NCBI GenBank assembly: GCA_017438085.1
Contig: JAFRWH010000052.1
Coordinates: 1 to 6,906 of the forward strand
Direction of reading: 5' to 3'
Source: Bacillota bacterium
GTDB lineage: Bacteria; Bacillota_A; Clostridia; Peptostreptococcales; Anaerovoracaceae
DNA: 6,906 bases
Shown here: in pieces, positions 1-5,221 of the stretch
Position numbering within the stretch: position 1 is the stretch's first letter
Layout: each line of letters starts with the position of its first letter
The notes under the pieces: generated by a model
What the model was told of the DNA's origin: nothing
Databases searched by the model: none
Seen by the model: only the letters and a program-made list of their open reading frames with translations
Made by a program: the position numbers and the translations under genes

Positions 1-258
1 ATCGACGCTGCAAGAGAAGAAGGCATCAAGGTCGGTCTCTTCAGGCCCATCACCCTGTGGCCGTTCCCCGGAAAGAGATTCGGAGAACTCTGCGCACAGG
101 CTAAGACCGTTATGACCTGCGAAATGAACCTTGGCCAGCTGAGCGAAGTGGCTGCACAGTACACTGACAGAGAGCAGAAGCTGGTAGCTATCACCCAGAG
201 CGACGGCACCGTTATCCAGGCAAAGAAGATCCTGAATGCAATCAAGGAGGCTAAGTAA
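1..258 (+). CDS. korA: 2-oxoacid:ferredoxin oxidoreductase, alpha subunit (C-terminal 85 residues only)
   Basis: Frame +1 is open from the first base to a TAA at 256-258, giving the last 85 residues of a protein whose start lies outside the window. The segment EGIKVGLFRPITLWPFPG is characteristic of the C-terminal domain of KorA/VorB alpha subunits, which close with a stretch like the ECEMN...GQL seen here as TCEMNLGQLSEVA. In this family the alpha subunit carries the pyrimidine-binding half of the thiamine diphosphate site and works with beta and gamma to convert a 2-oxoacid and CoA to acyl-CoA, CO2 and reduced ferredoxin in the cytoplasm. The beta gene starts one base after the stop, so the genes are one operon. 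Whether the substrate is 2-oxoglutarate (korA) or a branched-chain 2-oxoacid (vorB) cannot be decided from this piece; the symbol is the closest match, not a proof of substrate. Confidence 0.88.
   Translation: MDAAREEGIKVGLFRPITLWPFPGKRFGELCAQAKTVMTCEMNLGQLSEVAAQYTDREQKLVAITQSDGTVIQAKKILNAIKEAK
244..250 (+). promoter_or_regulatory. Ribosome binding site that fixes the beta-subunit start
   Basis: AAGGAGG lies inside the end of the alpha gene and ends 9 bases before the ATG at 260. It supports initiation at 260 rather than at the in-frame ATG at 236, which sits upstream of this site, has no comparable purine-rich sequence before it, and would add eight residues unlike the family N-terminus. 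Confidence 0.85.
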
Positions 259-259
259 A

Positions 260-1087
260 ATGTCCGAGCAGCACGTATATGATAAATATTTCAGAGCTGA
301 CAAGCTCAAGACCATGTGGTGCCCCGGCTGCGGCAACGGCATCGTTCTCCAGTCCATCGTAAGAGCTCTGGAAGAGACCGGTACACCCCTTGAAAAGACA
401 GTAGTTATCTCCGGTATCGGCTGCTCCAGCCGTGCGGTAAACTACCTGAACACCTGCGCACTGCACACCAACCACGGCCGTGCTATCGCATTCGCTACCG
501 GCGTTAAGATGGCAAACCCCGACCTTAAGGTAGTTGTGATCACCGGCGACGGCGACTGCACCTCCATCGGCGGCAACCACTTCATCCACGCCTGCAGAAG
601 AAACATAGACATCACCGTAGTCTGCATCAACAACAATAACTACGGCATGACCGGCGGCCAGTACAGCCCCACCACCCCGACAGGCGCACTCACCAAGACC
701 ACAGTGTACGGAAACATCGATACTCCGTTCGACATCTGCGATCTGGCCGGCGCAGCAGGCGCTACTTATGTAGCAAGAAGCCTTACCTACAATCCTGTTC
801 ACCTCAAGAACACCATCAAGAAGGCTCTGGATCACAAGGGACTTTCCGTGGTAGATGCTATGAGCGACTGCCCTTCCCTGTTCGGAAGACTGAACAGACT
901 GGGCGATGCTCCTTCCATGATGAAGCGCTGGGCTGACATCGCTGTTACCGCAGCAAAGGCTCAGACCATGAGCGCAGAAGAGCTGGCAGGCAAGGTAGTT
1001 TACGGCGAATTTGTAAACAGAGACGACAGACCCGAGTATACCGAGAACTATGCAGCGCTGAGAGTAAAGGCGCAGGGAGGCAAATAA
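260..1087 (+). CDS. korB: 2-oxoacid:ferredoxin oxidoreductase, beta subunit (KorB/VorA type)
   Basis: This 275-residue protein is the thiamine diphosphate and iron-sulfur subunit of a 2-oxoacid:ferredoxin oxidoreductase. WCPGCG is at residues 20-25. The diphosphate/Mg-binding motif runs from GDGD (96-99) to NNNNYGMTGGQ (124-134). Cys21, Cys24, Cys55 (in GIGCS) and Cys204 (in SDCP) sit where the four ligands of the single [4Fe-4S] cluster are found in short beta subunits of this family, so the cluster should be present. Length is normal for the stand-alone beta subunit. The start at 260 is chosen because AAGGAGG ends 9 bases upstream and the preceding gene stops at 258. The stop overlaps the gamma start by one base (TAATG), implying translational coupling. 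2-Oxoglutarate is the likeliest substrate by resemblance, but branched-chain 2-oxoacids are possible. Confidence 0.93.
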   Translation: MSEQHVYDKYFRADKLKTMWCPGCGNGIVLQSIVRALEETGTPLEKTVVISGIGCSSRAVNYLNTCALHTNHGRAIAFATGVKMANPDLKVVVITGDGDCTSIGGNHFIHACRRNIDITVVCINNNNYGMTGGQYSPTTPTGALTKTTVYGNIDTPFDICDLAGAAGATYVARSLTYNPVHLKNTIKKALDHKGLSVVDAMSDCPSLFGRLNRLGDAPSMMKRWADIAVTAAKAQTMSAEELAGKVVYGEFVNRDDRPEYTENYAALRVKAQGGK

Positions 1088-1638
1088 TGGCTAAGAATCA
1101 TTATGAATTACGCTTCAGCGGCACCGGCGGACAGGGCATGATGCTGATGGGCGACGTACTTGCTCAGGCAGCAGGCATCAACGGCGGCAAGGAGATCGTT
1201 CTTCTGAAGTCCTACGGCCCCGAAGCAAGAGGCGGCGCCTGCAGATCCGAGCTTATCACCGACGAGGATGCTATCGGCTATCCCGCTCTGGTTGAGCCCG
1301 ACTTCGTTCTGGCTATGAGCCAGCTGGCCTGCGACAGCTACACCGGCGACATGAACAAGGAAGACGGCATTCTGCTCATCGACAGCGACCTGGTAACCAG
1401 TGTTCCCGCAGATGTCAAGCATGTCTACAGAATGCGCATCACCGAGATCGCTAAGGAAGTTACCGGCAGAGCTATCACTGCAAACGTAGTTGCACTGGGC
1501 GCTATCAGCGTTCTGGTTCCCGGCTTCACTCCGGAAGGCGTTAAGGAAGCTGTCCTCGGAAGACTTGCTCCCAAGCTCCACGAGATGAATATCAAGGCAT
1601 TTGATGCCGGCGTTGCAGCAGCAGAGGCTATGAAGTAG
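1087..1638 (+). CDS. korC: 2-oxoacid:ferredoxin oxidoreductase, gamma subunit (KorC type)
   Basis: This 183-residue protein belongs to the pyruvate/ketoisovalerate oxidoreductase catalytic (gamma) domain family. It opens with the glycine-rich FSGTGGQGMMLMGDVLA (residues 10-26) followed by SYGPEARGGACRSE (42-55), both hallmarks of the family. In multi-subunit enzymes this domain binds the nucleotide part of CoA and completes the alpha-beta catalytic unit. The ATG overlaps the beta stop by one base, with GGGAGG ending 6 bases upstream. The reading frame ends with TAG followed at once by in-frame TAA (1636-1641). An intrinsic terminator follows about 50 bases later, so this is the last gene of the operon. 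Length is normal and nothing looks broken. Confidence 0.93.
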   Translation: MAKNHYELRFSGTGGQGMMLMGDVLAQAAGINGGKEIVLLKSYGPEARGGACRSELITDEDAIGYPALVEPDFVLAMSQLACDSYTGDMNKEDGILLIDSDLVTSVPADVKHVYRMRITEIAKEVTGRAITANVVALGAISVLVPGFTPEGVKEAVLGRLAPKLHEMNIKAFDAGVAAAEAMK

Positions 1639-1688
1639 TAAAACTTCAGGCAAGGCAACATAAAAAGCTGAATAAATGCTCAAAAGAT

Positions 1689-1722
1689 GCAGCAGGACGA
1701 AATATCTTCCTGCTGCTTTTTT
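1689..1722 (+). terminator. Intrinsic terminator of the oxidoreductase operon
   Basis: GCAGCAGGA (1689-1697) pairs perfectly with TCCTGCTGC (1708-1716), giving a 9-bp stem with a 10-base loop. Six T residues follow at 1717-1722. It lies 51 bases past the gamma stop and separates the operon from the LysR gene. Confidence 0.9.
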
Positions 1723-1755
1723 CTATTATTATATCTTCTATAGCGAAAAGAGAAG

Positions 1756-1776
1756 ATTATCACGAAATATGATAAT
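1756..1776. promoter_or_regulatory. Candidate LysR-type operator (ATC-N9-GAT inverted repeat)
   Basis: ATTATCA (1756-1762) and TGATAAT (1770-1776) are perfect 7-bp inverted arms around a 7-base spacer. The core reads ATC-N9-GAT and contains T-N11-A (1760/1772), the general recognition pattern of LysR-type regulators. It ends 7 bp before the -35 box of the adjacent LysR-family gene, a placement that fits autoregulation. The region is AT-rich, so a chance palindrome is possible. A second 7-bp inverted pair, ATCTTCT (1733-1739) and AGAAGAT (1751-1757), overlaps its left edge. Confidence 0.5.
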
Positions 1777-1783
1777 AAAGTCC

Positions 1784-1811
1784 TTGACATTTCAAAATAA
1801 ATATATAAACT
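1784..1811 (+). promoter_or_regulatory. Promoter of the LysR-family gene
   Basis: The -35 box is a perfect TTGACA at 1784-1789. The -10 box is less clear: TAAACT at 1806-1811 has a 16-bp spacer with 4 of 6 consensus matches, and TATAAA at 1804-1809 has a short 14-bp spacer. A weak -10 behind a perfect -35 is common for promoters helped or controlled by a regulator. The next gene begins about 35 bases downstream. Confidence 0.65.
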
Positions 1812-1845
1812 ATCTATGGACTTGAAATAAGAAGGGAGAACTATC

Positions 1846-2751
1846 GTGAATATTGATTTTTATCGCAACTATATCGAAATCGTCGAAAGAGGAACCTTAT
1901 CTGCAGCAGCAAGATCTCTGCACGTGGCTCAGTCAGCTCTCAGTAATCAGCTGAAGCAGTTCGAGGAGGACTACAAGACTACGCTGTTCATCAGAACTTC
2001 CCGCCAGATGGAGCCCACAGACGCCGGCCGCATCCTTTACAAGAAGGCCAAGGAGATAGTTGCGCTGGTAGACGCATCTCATAAGGAGATCGACGCTTAC
2101 GTCGAAGGCTCCCAGGGCGTGCTCAGACTTGGCACAACTCAGGCATATCCAGATGTGTTCATGACCGAGCTGCTGAGCGCTTTCCAGAAGGAACAGCCCC
2201 AGATCCGCTACGAATTCCACGAAGAGAGCTCCCACGAAGTTATAGAGCTGCTGCGCGCAGGCATCATCGAGATCGGTGTTACCAGACATGCAGGCATACT
2301 GCCTCCCTTCCTGGATGTGCAGGTTGCCCTCACCGAAAATGTCTGCCTCTACTGCAACAACAACAACCCCTGGTTCCCCAAGGAAAAGGAGTTCATCAAT
2401 CTGAAGGAGCTGGATGGCGTAACACTTGCCATCTCCAGAGGCATCAACGATCTGGTAGCAGATCTCTGCCAGAGGGAAAACATCACTCCGCGCATCATGA
2501 GCATCTCCACTTCCAGAAGCAACCCCATGATGTGGGCAAAGCAGAATGTAGCCTGCGCTATCATCAGAACGGGTGAAGCCGAGGCTCTCAGCGACGAAGA
2601 CTGCTTCTGCAGACCGCTGGTAAGCGACGACAGCGTTGCCAATTCAGAGCTCAGATCCCAGAGGACCTTCATAGCTGTCAAGGAAGCAGTGCTTTCCACC
2701 GCAGCCCAGAAGTTTATCGACTTCTCCAGGGAATTCATCGCCAGCAGATAA
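1846..2751 (+). CDS. LysR-family transcriptional regulator
   Basis: The product has 301 residues, the usual length for the family. The N-terminal winged helix-turn-helix shows the classic LysR pattern: FYRNYIEIVERGTLSAAA, then LHVAQSALSNQLKQFE (25-40), LFIR (47-50) and TDAGRILY (58-65). A linker helix follows, then a two-lobed periplasmic-binding-like effector domain from about residue 91 (GVLRLGTTQAYP) to the C-terminus. It starts with GTG at 1846, preceded by GAAGGGAGA at a good distance; no closer ATG keeps the complete helix-turn-helix. The gene has its own promoter and is followed by two terminators, so it is a single-gene unit lying downstream of, and codirectional with, the 2-oxoacid oxidoreductase operon. 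Its effector and targets cannot be read from sequence. Self-regulation through the inverted repeat at 1756-1776 is inferred, and control of the oxidoreductase is only a possibility. Confidence 0.95.
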   Translation: MNIDFYRNYIEIVERGTLSAAARSLHVAQSALSNQLKQFEEDYKTTLFIRTSRQMEPTDAGRILYKKAKEIVALVDASHKEIDAYVEGSQGVLRLGTTQAYPDVFMTELLSAFQKEQPQIRYEFHEESSHEVIELLRAGIIEIGVTRHAGILPPFLDVQVALTENVCLYCNNNNPWFPKEKEFINLKELDGVTLAISRGINDLVADLCQRENITPRIMSISTSRSNPMMWAKQNVACAIIRTGEAEALSDEDCFCRPLVSDDSVANSELRSQRTFIAVKEAVLSTAAQKFIDFSREFIASR

Positions 2752-2761
2752 ATGATCACAC

Positions 2762-2793
2762 AAAGCCCGGTGCAGTTCATGTAGCCGGGCTTT
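2762..2793 (+). terminator. First terminator after the LysR gene
   Basis: AAAGCCCGG (2762-2770) pairs with CCGGGCTTT (2785-2793), a perfect 9-bp stem with a 14-base loop. The downstream sequence is TTTATTCTGTT, a moderate T-tract. It begins 10 bases past the LysR stop codon. Confidence 0.8.
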
Positions 2794-2805
2794 ATTCTGT
2801 TAAAT

Positions 2806-2831
2806 CGGAGACAGAGAAGTCTCCGTTTTTT
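2806..2831 (+). terminator. Second, tandem terminator before the PadR promoter
   Basis: CGGAGAC (2806-2812) pairs with GTCTCCG (2819-2825) around a 6-base loop and is followed by six T residues (2826-2831), then ATTTTT. Standing 12 bases after the first hairpin, it gives the LysR unit a double stop and shields the PadR promoter 28 bases further on from read-through. Confidence 0.85.
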
Positions 2832-2858
2832 ATTTTTGAAATTAATATTAAAAAGCCC

Positions 2859-2887
2859 TTGACAAATGTATCGGTAGACGATATATT
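2859..2887 (+). promoter_or_regulatory. Promoter of the padR-DUF2812 operon
   Basis: A perfect -35 TTGACA (2859-2864) is followed after exactly 17 bp by TATATT (2882-2887), 5 of 6 matches to the sigma-A -10 box. Transcription should begin near 2894. Such a strong core promoter in front of a repressor gene, overlapped by repeated operator-like sites, fits negative autoregulation. Confidence 0.85.
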
Positions 2888-2929
2888 ATAGTCACGATAT
2901 ATCGAGTGACGATACAACGAGACCCGATA
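2869..2929. promoter_or_regulatory. Array of CGATA/TATCG half-sites, candidate PadR operators
   Basis: CGATA occurs at 2879, 2895, 2910 and 2925, a spacing of 16, 15 and 15 bp. Two complete 15-bp dyads, TATCG-N5-CGATA, lie at 2869-2883 and 2900-2914. A degenerate third, CAACG-N5-CGATA, lies at 2915-2929 directly abutting the second. CGATATATCG at 2895-2904 is a perfect 10-bp palindrome formed by two half-sites back to back. The first dyad covers the spacer and the start of the -10 box; the others lie at and just past the predicted start of transcription. Occupancy would therefore block the promoter. PadR proteins bind such inverted repeats as dimers; assignment to this PadR rests on position. 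Confidence 0.7.
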
Positions 2930-2945
2930 GAAAGGGGATGAGGAT

Positions 2946-3287
2946 ATGACAGAAAACCTGGTACTTACAGAAGCAACATACTACATTCTGCTTTCCCTGT
3001 ACAGTCCTCAGCACGGATACGGGATCATGCAAAATGCCGAGCTTCTTTCCCATGGCCGGGTAAGACTGGCGGCAGGCACACTGTATGGCGCCCTGAACGC
3101 AATGGTGGACAAGCGGTGGATAGTACAGCTGCCGGTAGAGGATGGAAGCAGAAAAAAGAATTATCAGATAACTGAACTTGGGCTCGAGGTCCTCAGGGGA
3201 GAACTGGAAAGGCTCAGAGAACTCGTAAATAACGGAGATATGGTACTGGGAGGTAAAGAAGATGGCACGCACGATGACAATGCATAA
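2946..3287 (+). CDS. PadR-family transcriptional regulator (short form)
   Basis: The 113-residue product is a compact PadR-type winged helix: YYILLSLYSPQHGYGI (12-27), the recognition-helix region LAAGTLYGALNAMVDKRWI (41-59), the wing with RKKNYQIT (69-76), and TELGLEVLRGELERLRELV (76-94) as the dimerisation helix. It lacks the extra C-terminal helices of the long PadR class. PadR proteins are mostly ligand-responsive repressors. The ATG at 2946 follows AAAGGGG (2931-2937) and GAGGA (2940-2944). The last 26 bases overlap the start of the next gene in another frame, so the two are cotranscribed and probably translationally coupled. Regulation is probably by its own product at the half-site array upstream. 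The ligand and other targets are unknown. Confidence 0.92.
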   Translation: MTENLVLTEATYYILLSLYSPQHGYGIMQNAELLSHGRVRLAAGTLYGALNAMVDKRWIVQLPVEDGSRKKNYQITELGLEVLRGELERLRELVNNGDMVLGGKEDGTHDDNA

Positions 3288-3768
3288 ATGGTTCTGGGTC
3301 TGGGAATTCGAAAAAGAGGAAAGATGGCTCAACGAGATGGCCATGGACGGCTGGGCGCTGGACTCCGTAGGCTACGCTACATACAATTTTGTGCAGTGTG
3401 AACCCGGCGAATACATAATCCGCCTGGAAATGCACGATGCTGACAGCCGCTACATCTCCTTCATGGAAGAGACCGGTGCTGAATACATAGGCCGCATGAT
3501 AAAGTGGATATTCTTCAGGAGAAAGAGCGAGCTTGGATCGTTCGATATCTTCTCCGATCTGGATTCCAAGCTGGATCACTTCAAAAAGATATACCGGCTG
3601 ATAATGCTGCTGGGCTTTGCAAATCTTTGCATGGGCATAGGCAATTCGCTGAACGCCACCAGAGTCGGCTGGCTGAACCTTCTGGTCTGCGCTCTGCTGA
3701 TGTATGGCGGCGGCGTTATCAAAGGCCGCATCGACAGCCTGGAGATGGACAGGGTGCTCCGAGAGTGA
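3262..3768 (+). CDS. DUF2812 family membrane protein, partner of the PadR regulator
   Basis: The 168-residue product matches the DUF2812 pattern. It opens with an aromatic block HKWFWVWEFEKEERWLNEMA (8-27), continues with GWALDSVGYATYNFVQCEPGEYIIRLE (30-56) and EETGAEYIGRMIKWIFFRRK (69-88), then FSDLDSKLDHFKKI (97-110). Two hydrophobic spans, about 111-130 and 137-154, should form a membrane hairpin with the N-terminal domain outside the bilayer core, probably cytoplasmic. The function of the family is not established. It is commonly found next to, or fused with, PadR regulators in Bacillota, so a role in modulating or sensing for PadR is inferred. GGGAGG (3248-3253) is spaced 8 bases before the ATG at 3262; in-frame ATGs at 3274 and 3280 are alternatives. 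It is the last gene of its operon. Confidence 0.85.
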   Translation: MARTMTMHKWFWVWEFEKEERWLNEMAMDGWALDSVGYATYNFVQCEPGEYIIRLEMHDADSRYISFMEETGAEYIGRMIKWIFFRRKSELGSFDIFSDLDSKLDHFKKIYRLIMLLGFANLCMGIGNSLNATRVGWLNLLVCALLMYGGGVIKGRIDSLEMDRVLRE

Positions 3769-3817
3769 CAAACGCCCCATGTTTAAAATATCATAGGCCT
3801 AAATATATATAGAAGAA

Positions 3818-3848
3818 AAGACCCGCAGGCGGTGATCCTGCGGGTCTT
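3818..3848. terminator. Bidirectional terminator between convergent operons
   Basis: AAGACCCGCAGG (3818-3829) and CCTGCGGGTCTT (3837-3848) form a perfect 12-bp stem with a 7-base loop. On the minus strand it is followed by a T-rich run (TTCTTCT), on the plus strand by AATTT after the TT of the stem. It sits about 50 bases from the stop of the DUF2812 gene on one side and about 48 from the stop of the M28 peptidase gene on the other, so one hairpin serves both. Confidence 0.88.
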
Positions 3849-3896
3849 AATTTGCATCAACAGCAGATAATGCGTCTGTTCTATGCGGTCTTCAGA

Positions 3897-5195
3897 CTAC
3901 TTCTCTGCTCTTTCCTTTGCAAGCGCTTCGAGCTGATCCAGCTGGAAGTACTTTCTTGCTTCCTTCTTCAGATTTTCGGGAAGGTCTCTCTTTACGGGGA
4001 AGATCTTTGCGTTTACAAAGCGCTCTGCAAAGAAGCAGAAGAACTTGGCGTTCATATAGAGCTTTTCTTCGCTCATCAGTGGCATCAGGTCGTAGCTGGT
4101 ATGGATCTCGCCGCTCATGGTGCCTCTGCCAAGGCCAACGGACTGGATGTTGTTCAGAGAGAAGGGTGCGGAGTCAGAGGAAGCAACGCCAACTCTGATG
4201 GGTCCTATTGCATAGCCAGCCTCGTCGCAGATCTTTTCGCAGAGCAGCTTCAGATCGTTGTCGCCGGTCAGATGTATCCTGTTGGTTCCGATAGCGGTGC
4301 CGTTCATGTCGAAGTTCAGGTTGAAGCAGATATTCTTTACGATGTCCGGGTGCATCTCTACGTATGCTCTGGAGCCCAGAAGTCCCTGCTCTTCACTGCC
4401 GCACCAGATAAATCTGAGAGTCCTCTTGGGAGGATTCTTCAGGAAGTGCTGATACATGAACATGATGGCGCAGGAGCCGGAGCCGTTGTCCCAGCTGCCG
4501 GTGCCGCGGCTGATAGAGTCGAAGTGAGCTGTTATAGCGATCTCCTCGCCTTTTACGGGCTCGGTGCCTTCTATGACTGCCAGCACGTTTCTTGAGGTGT
4601 TCATGAACTCCTGCTGACGCAGCTCAAGATGCAGCTTTTTAGCCTTGCTGTTGATCAGCTTGACTGCAGCGCCGGATCTGATCATGAAGGACGGAATGCG
4701 GCCTATCTCAGTGATGCTTGCCTTATAGTGTCTGCCGATCAGATCGGTAGTCTCCCCGGTCTGATACCACTTGTCTCTGCTGATGAGTATGATGGCTTCT
4801 GCATGACGGTCGTAGAGGGCTTTATAGAAGTCCCAGTCGATAGGCATTTCTATCATGGCTACGCAACCGGTAAGGTCCTCGTTTCCGTAAAAGCCTGCAG
4901 GGGAGTTGACCTCGATATAGCGGAGCTCAAGATCTTTGCCGCCTTCCGGAAGCTGGCCGGATCTGCCCCAGCCAACGCATTCGATCTCCTCCTGATAAGG
5001 CTCAACTACTGAAATTGCAGCCTTTTCTATCTTCCAGGAAGGGATCTGGAAATCTTCGATCTCAGCCTTGCCGCCGAAACCTTCGATCTCGCTCTTGAGC
5101 AGCATGGCTGCCTTCAGTTCGTCTTCGGTGCCGCCGAAACGAGTGAAGCTCAGTCTCTGCAGCAGATCATATGTATATTTTTCTTCGTTAAACAT
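3897..5195 (-). CDS. M28-family zinc aminopeptidase (second gene of the operon)
   Basis: The product has 432 residues and is a co-catalytic dizinc peptidase. All M28 ligands are recognisable: His224 in AHFDS, bridging Asp236 in GSWDNGSGS, general base Glu268 with ligand Glu269 in CGSEEQGLLGS, Asp296 in NFDMNG and His365 in EIHTSYD. The segment of roughly residues 55-200 between the N-terminal helices and the catalytic core is an insert of PA-domain type. No signal peptide or transmembrane segment is visible, so it should act in the cytoplasm, removing N-terminal residues from peptides; exact specificity cannot be read. The ATG at 5195 is preceded by GGAGGA (5206-5201). It lies 26 bases downstream of the other M28 gene and shares its motif layout, so the pair arose by an old duplication. 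The stop is TAG. Confidence 0.9.
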   Translation of the reverse strand: MFNEEKYTYDLLQRLSFTRFGGTEDELKAAMLLKSEIEGFGGKAEIEDFQIPSWKIEKAAISVVEPYQEEIECVGWGRSGQLPEGGKDLELRYIEVNSPAGFYGNEDLTGCVAMIEMPIDWDFYKALYDRHAEAIILISRDKWYQTGETTDLIGRHYKASITEIGRIPSFMIRSGAAVKLINSKAKKLHLELRQQEFMNTSRNVLAVIEGTEPVKGEEIAITAHFDSISRGTGSWDNGSGSCAIMFMYQHFLKNPPKRTLRFIWCGSEEQGLLGSRAYVEMHPDIVKNICFNLNFDMNGTAIGTNRIHLTGDNDLKLLCEKICDEAGYAIGPIRVGVASSDSAPFSLNNIQSVGLGRGTMSGEIHTSYDLMPLMSEEKLYMNAKFFCFFAERFVNAKIFPVKRDLPENLKKEARKYFQLDQLEALAKERAEK

Positions 5196-5221
5196 GTGGA
5201 TCCTCCGTTGATTCAGTCCGA

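Noticed and set aside
236..259. Upstream in-frame ATG that would lengthen the beta subunit by eight residues
   Set aside because: It lies inside the alpha gene, before the strong AAGGAGG at 244-250, and the extra residues are unlike family N-termini. The ATG at 260 is correctly spaced from that site.
251..835. Long open frames on the - strand opposite the oxidoreductase, LysR and DUF2812 genes
   Set aside because: They mirror codon bias of the coding strand, lack initiation signals and lie opposite well-conserved proteins. The frames around 1108-1683, 1933-2289, 2349-2780, 2892-3344 and 3214-3780 are dismissed for the same reason.
1733..1757. ATCTTCT/AGAAGAT inverted repeat as an attenuator or second terminator
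   Set aside because: The 7-bp stem is AT-rich with an 11-base loop and no T-tract follows. It is noted with the LysR operator but not given its own function.
2859..2945. Riboswitch or structured leader before the padR gene
   Set aside because: The leader is only about 50 bases after the predicted start, and its symmetry is explained by repeated protein-binding half-sites.
3504..3812. Overlapping + frame of 102 codons inside the DUF2812 gene
   Set aside because: It is out of frame with a recognisable family protein, has no ribosome binding site and gives an unstructured Arg/Gln-rich translation.
3852..4595. Long open frame on the + strand (247 codons)
   Set aside because: It is antisense to the M28 peptidase with all catalytic motifs on the other strand, has no ribosome binding site, and its Cys/Val/Leu-rich translation is typical of a shadow frame. 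The same applies to + frames around 4629-5012, 5453-5836 and 5999-6412.
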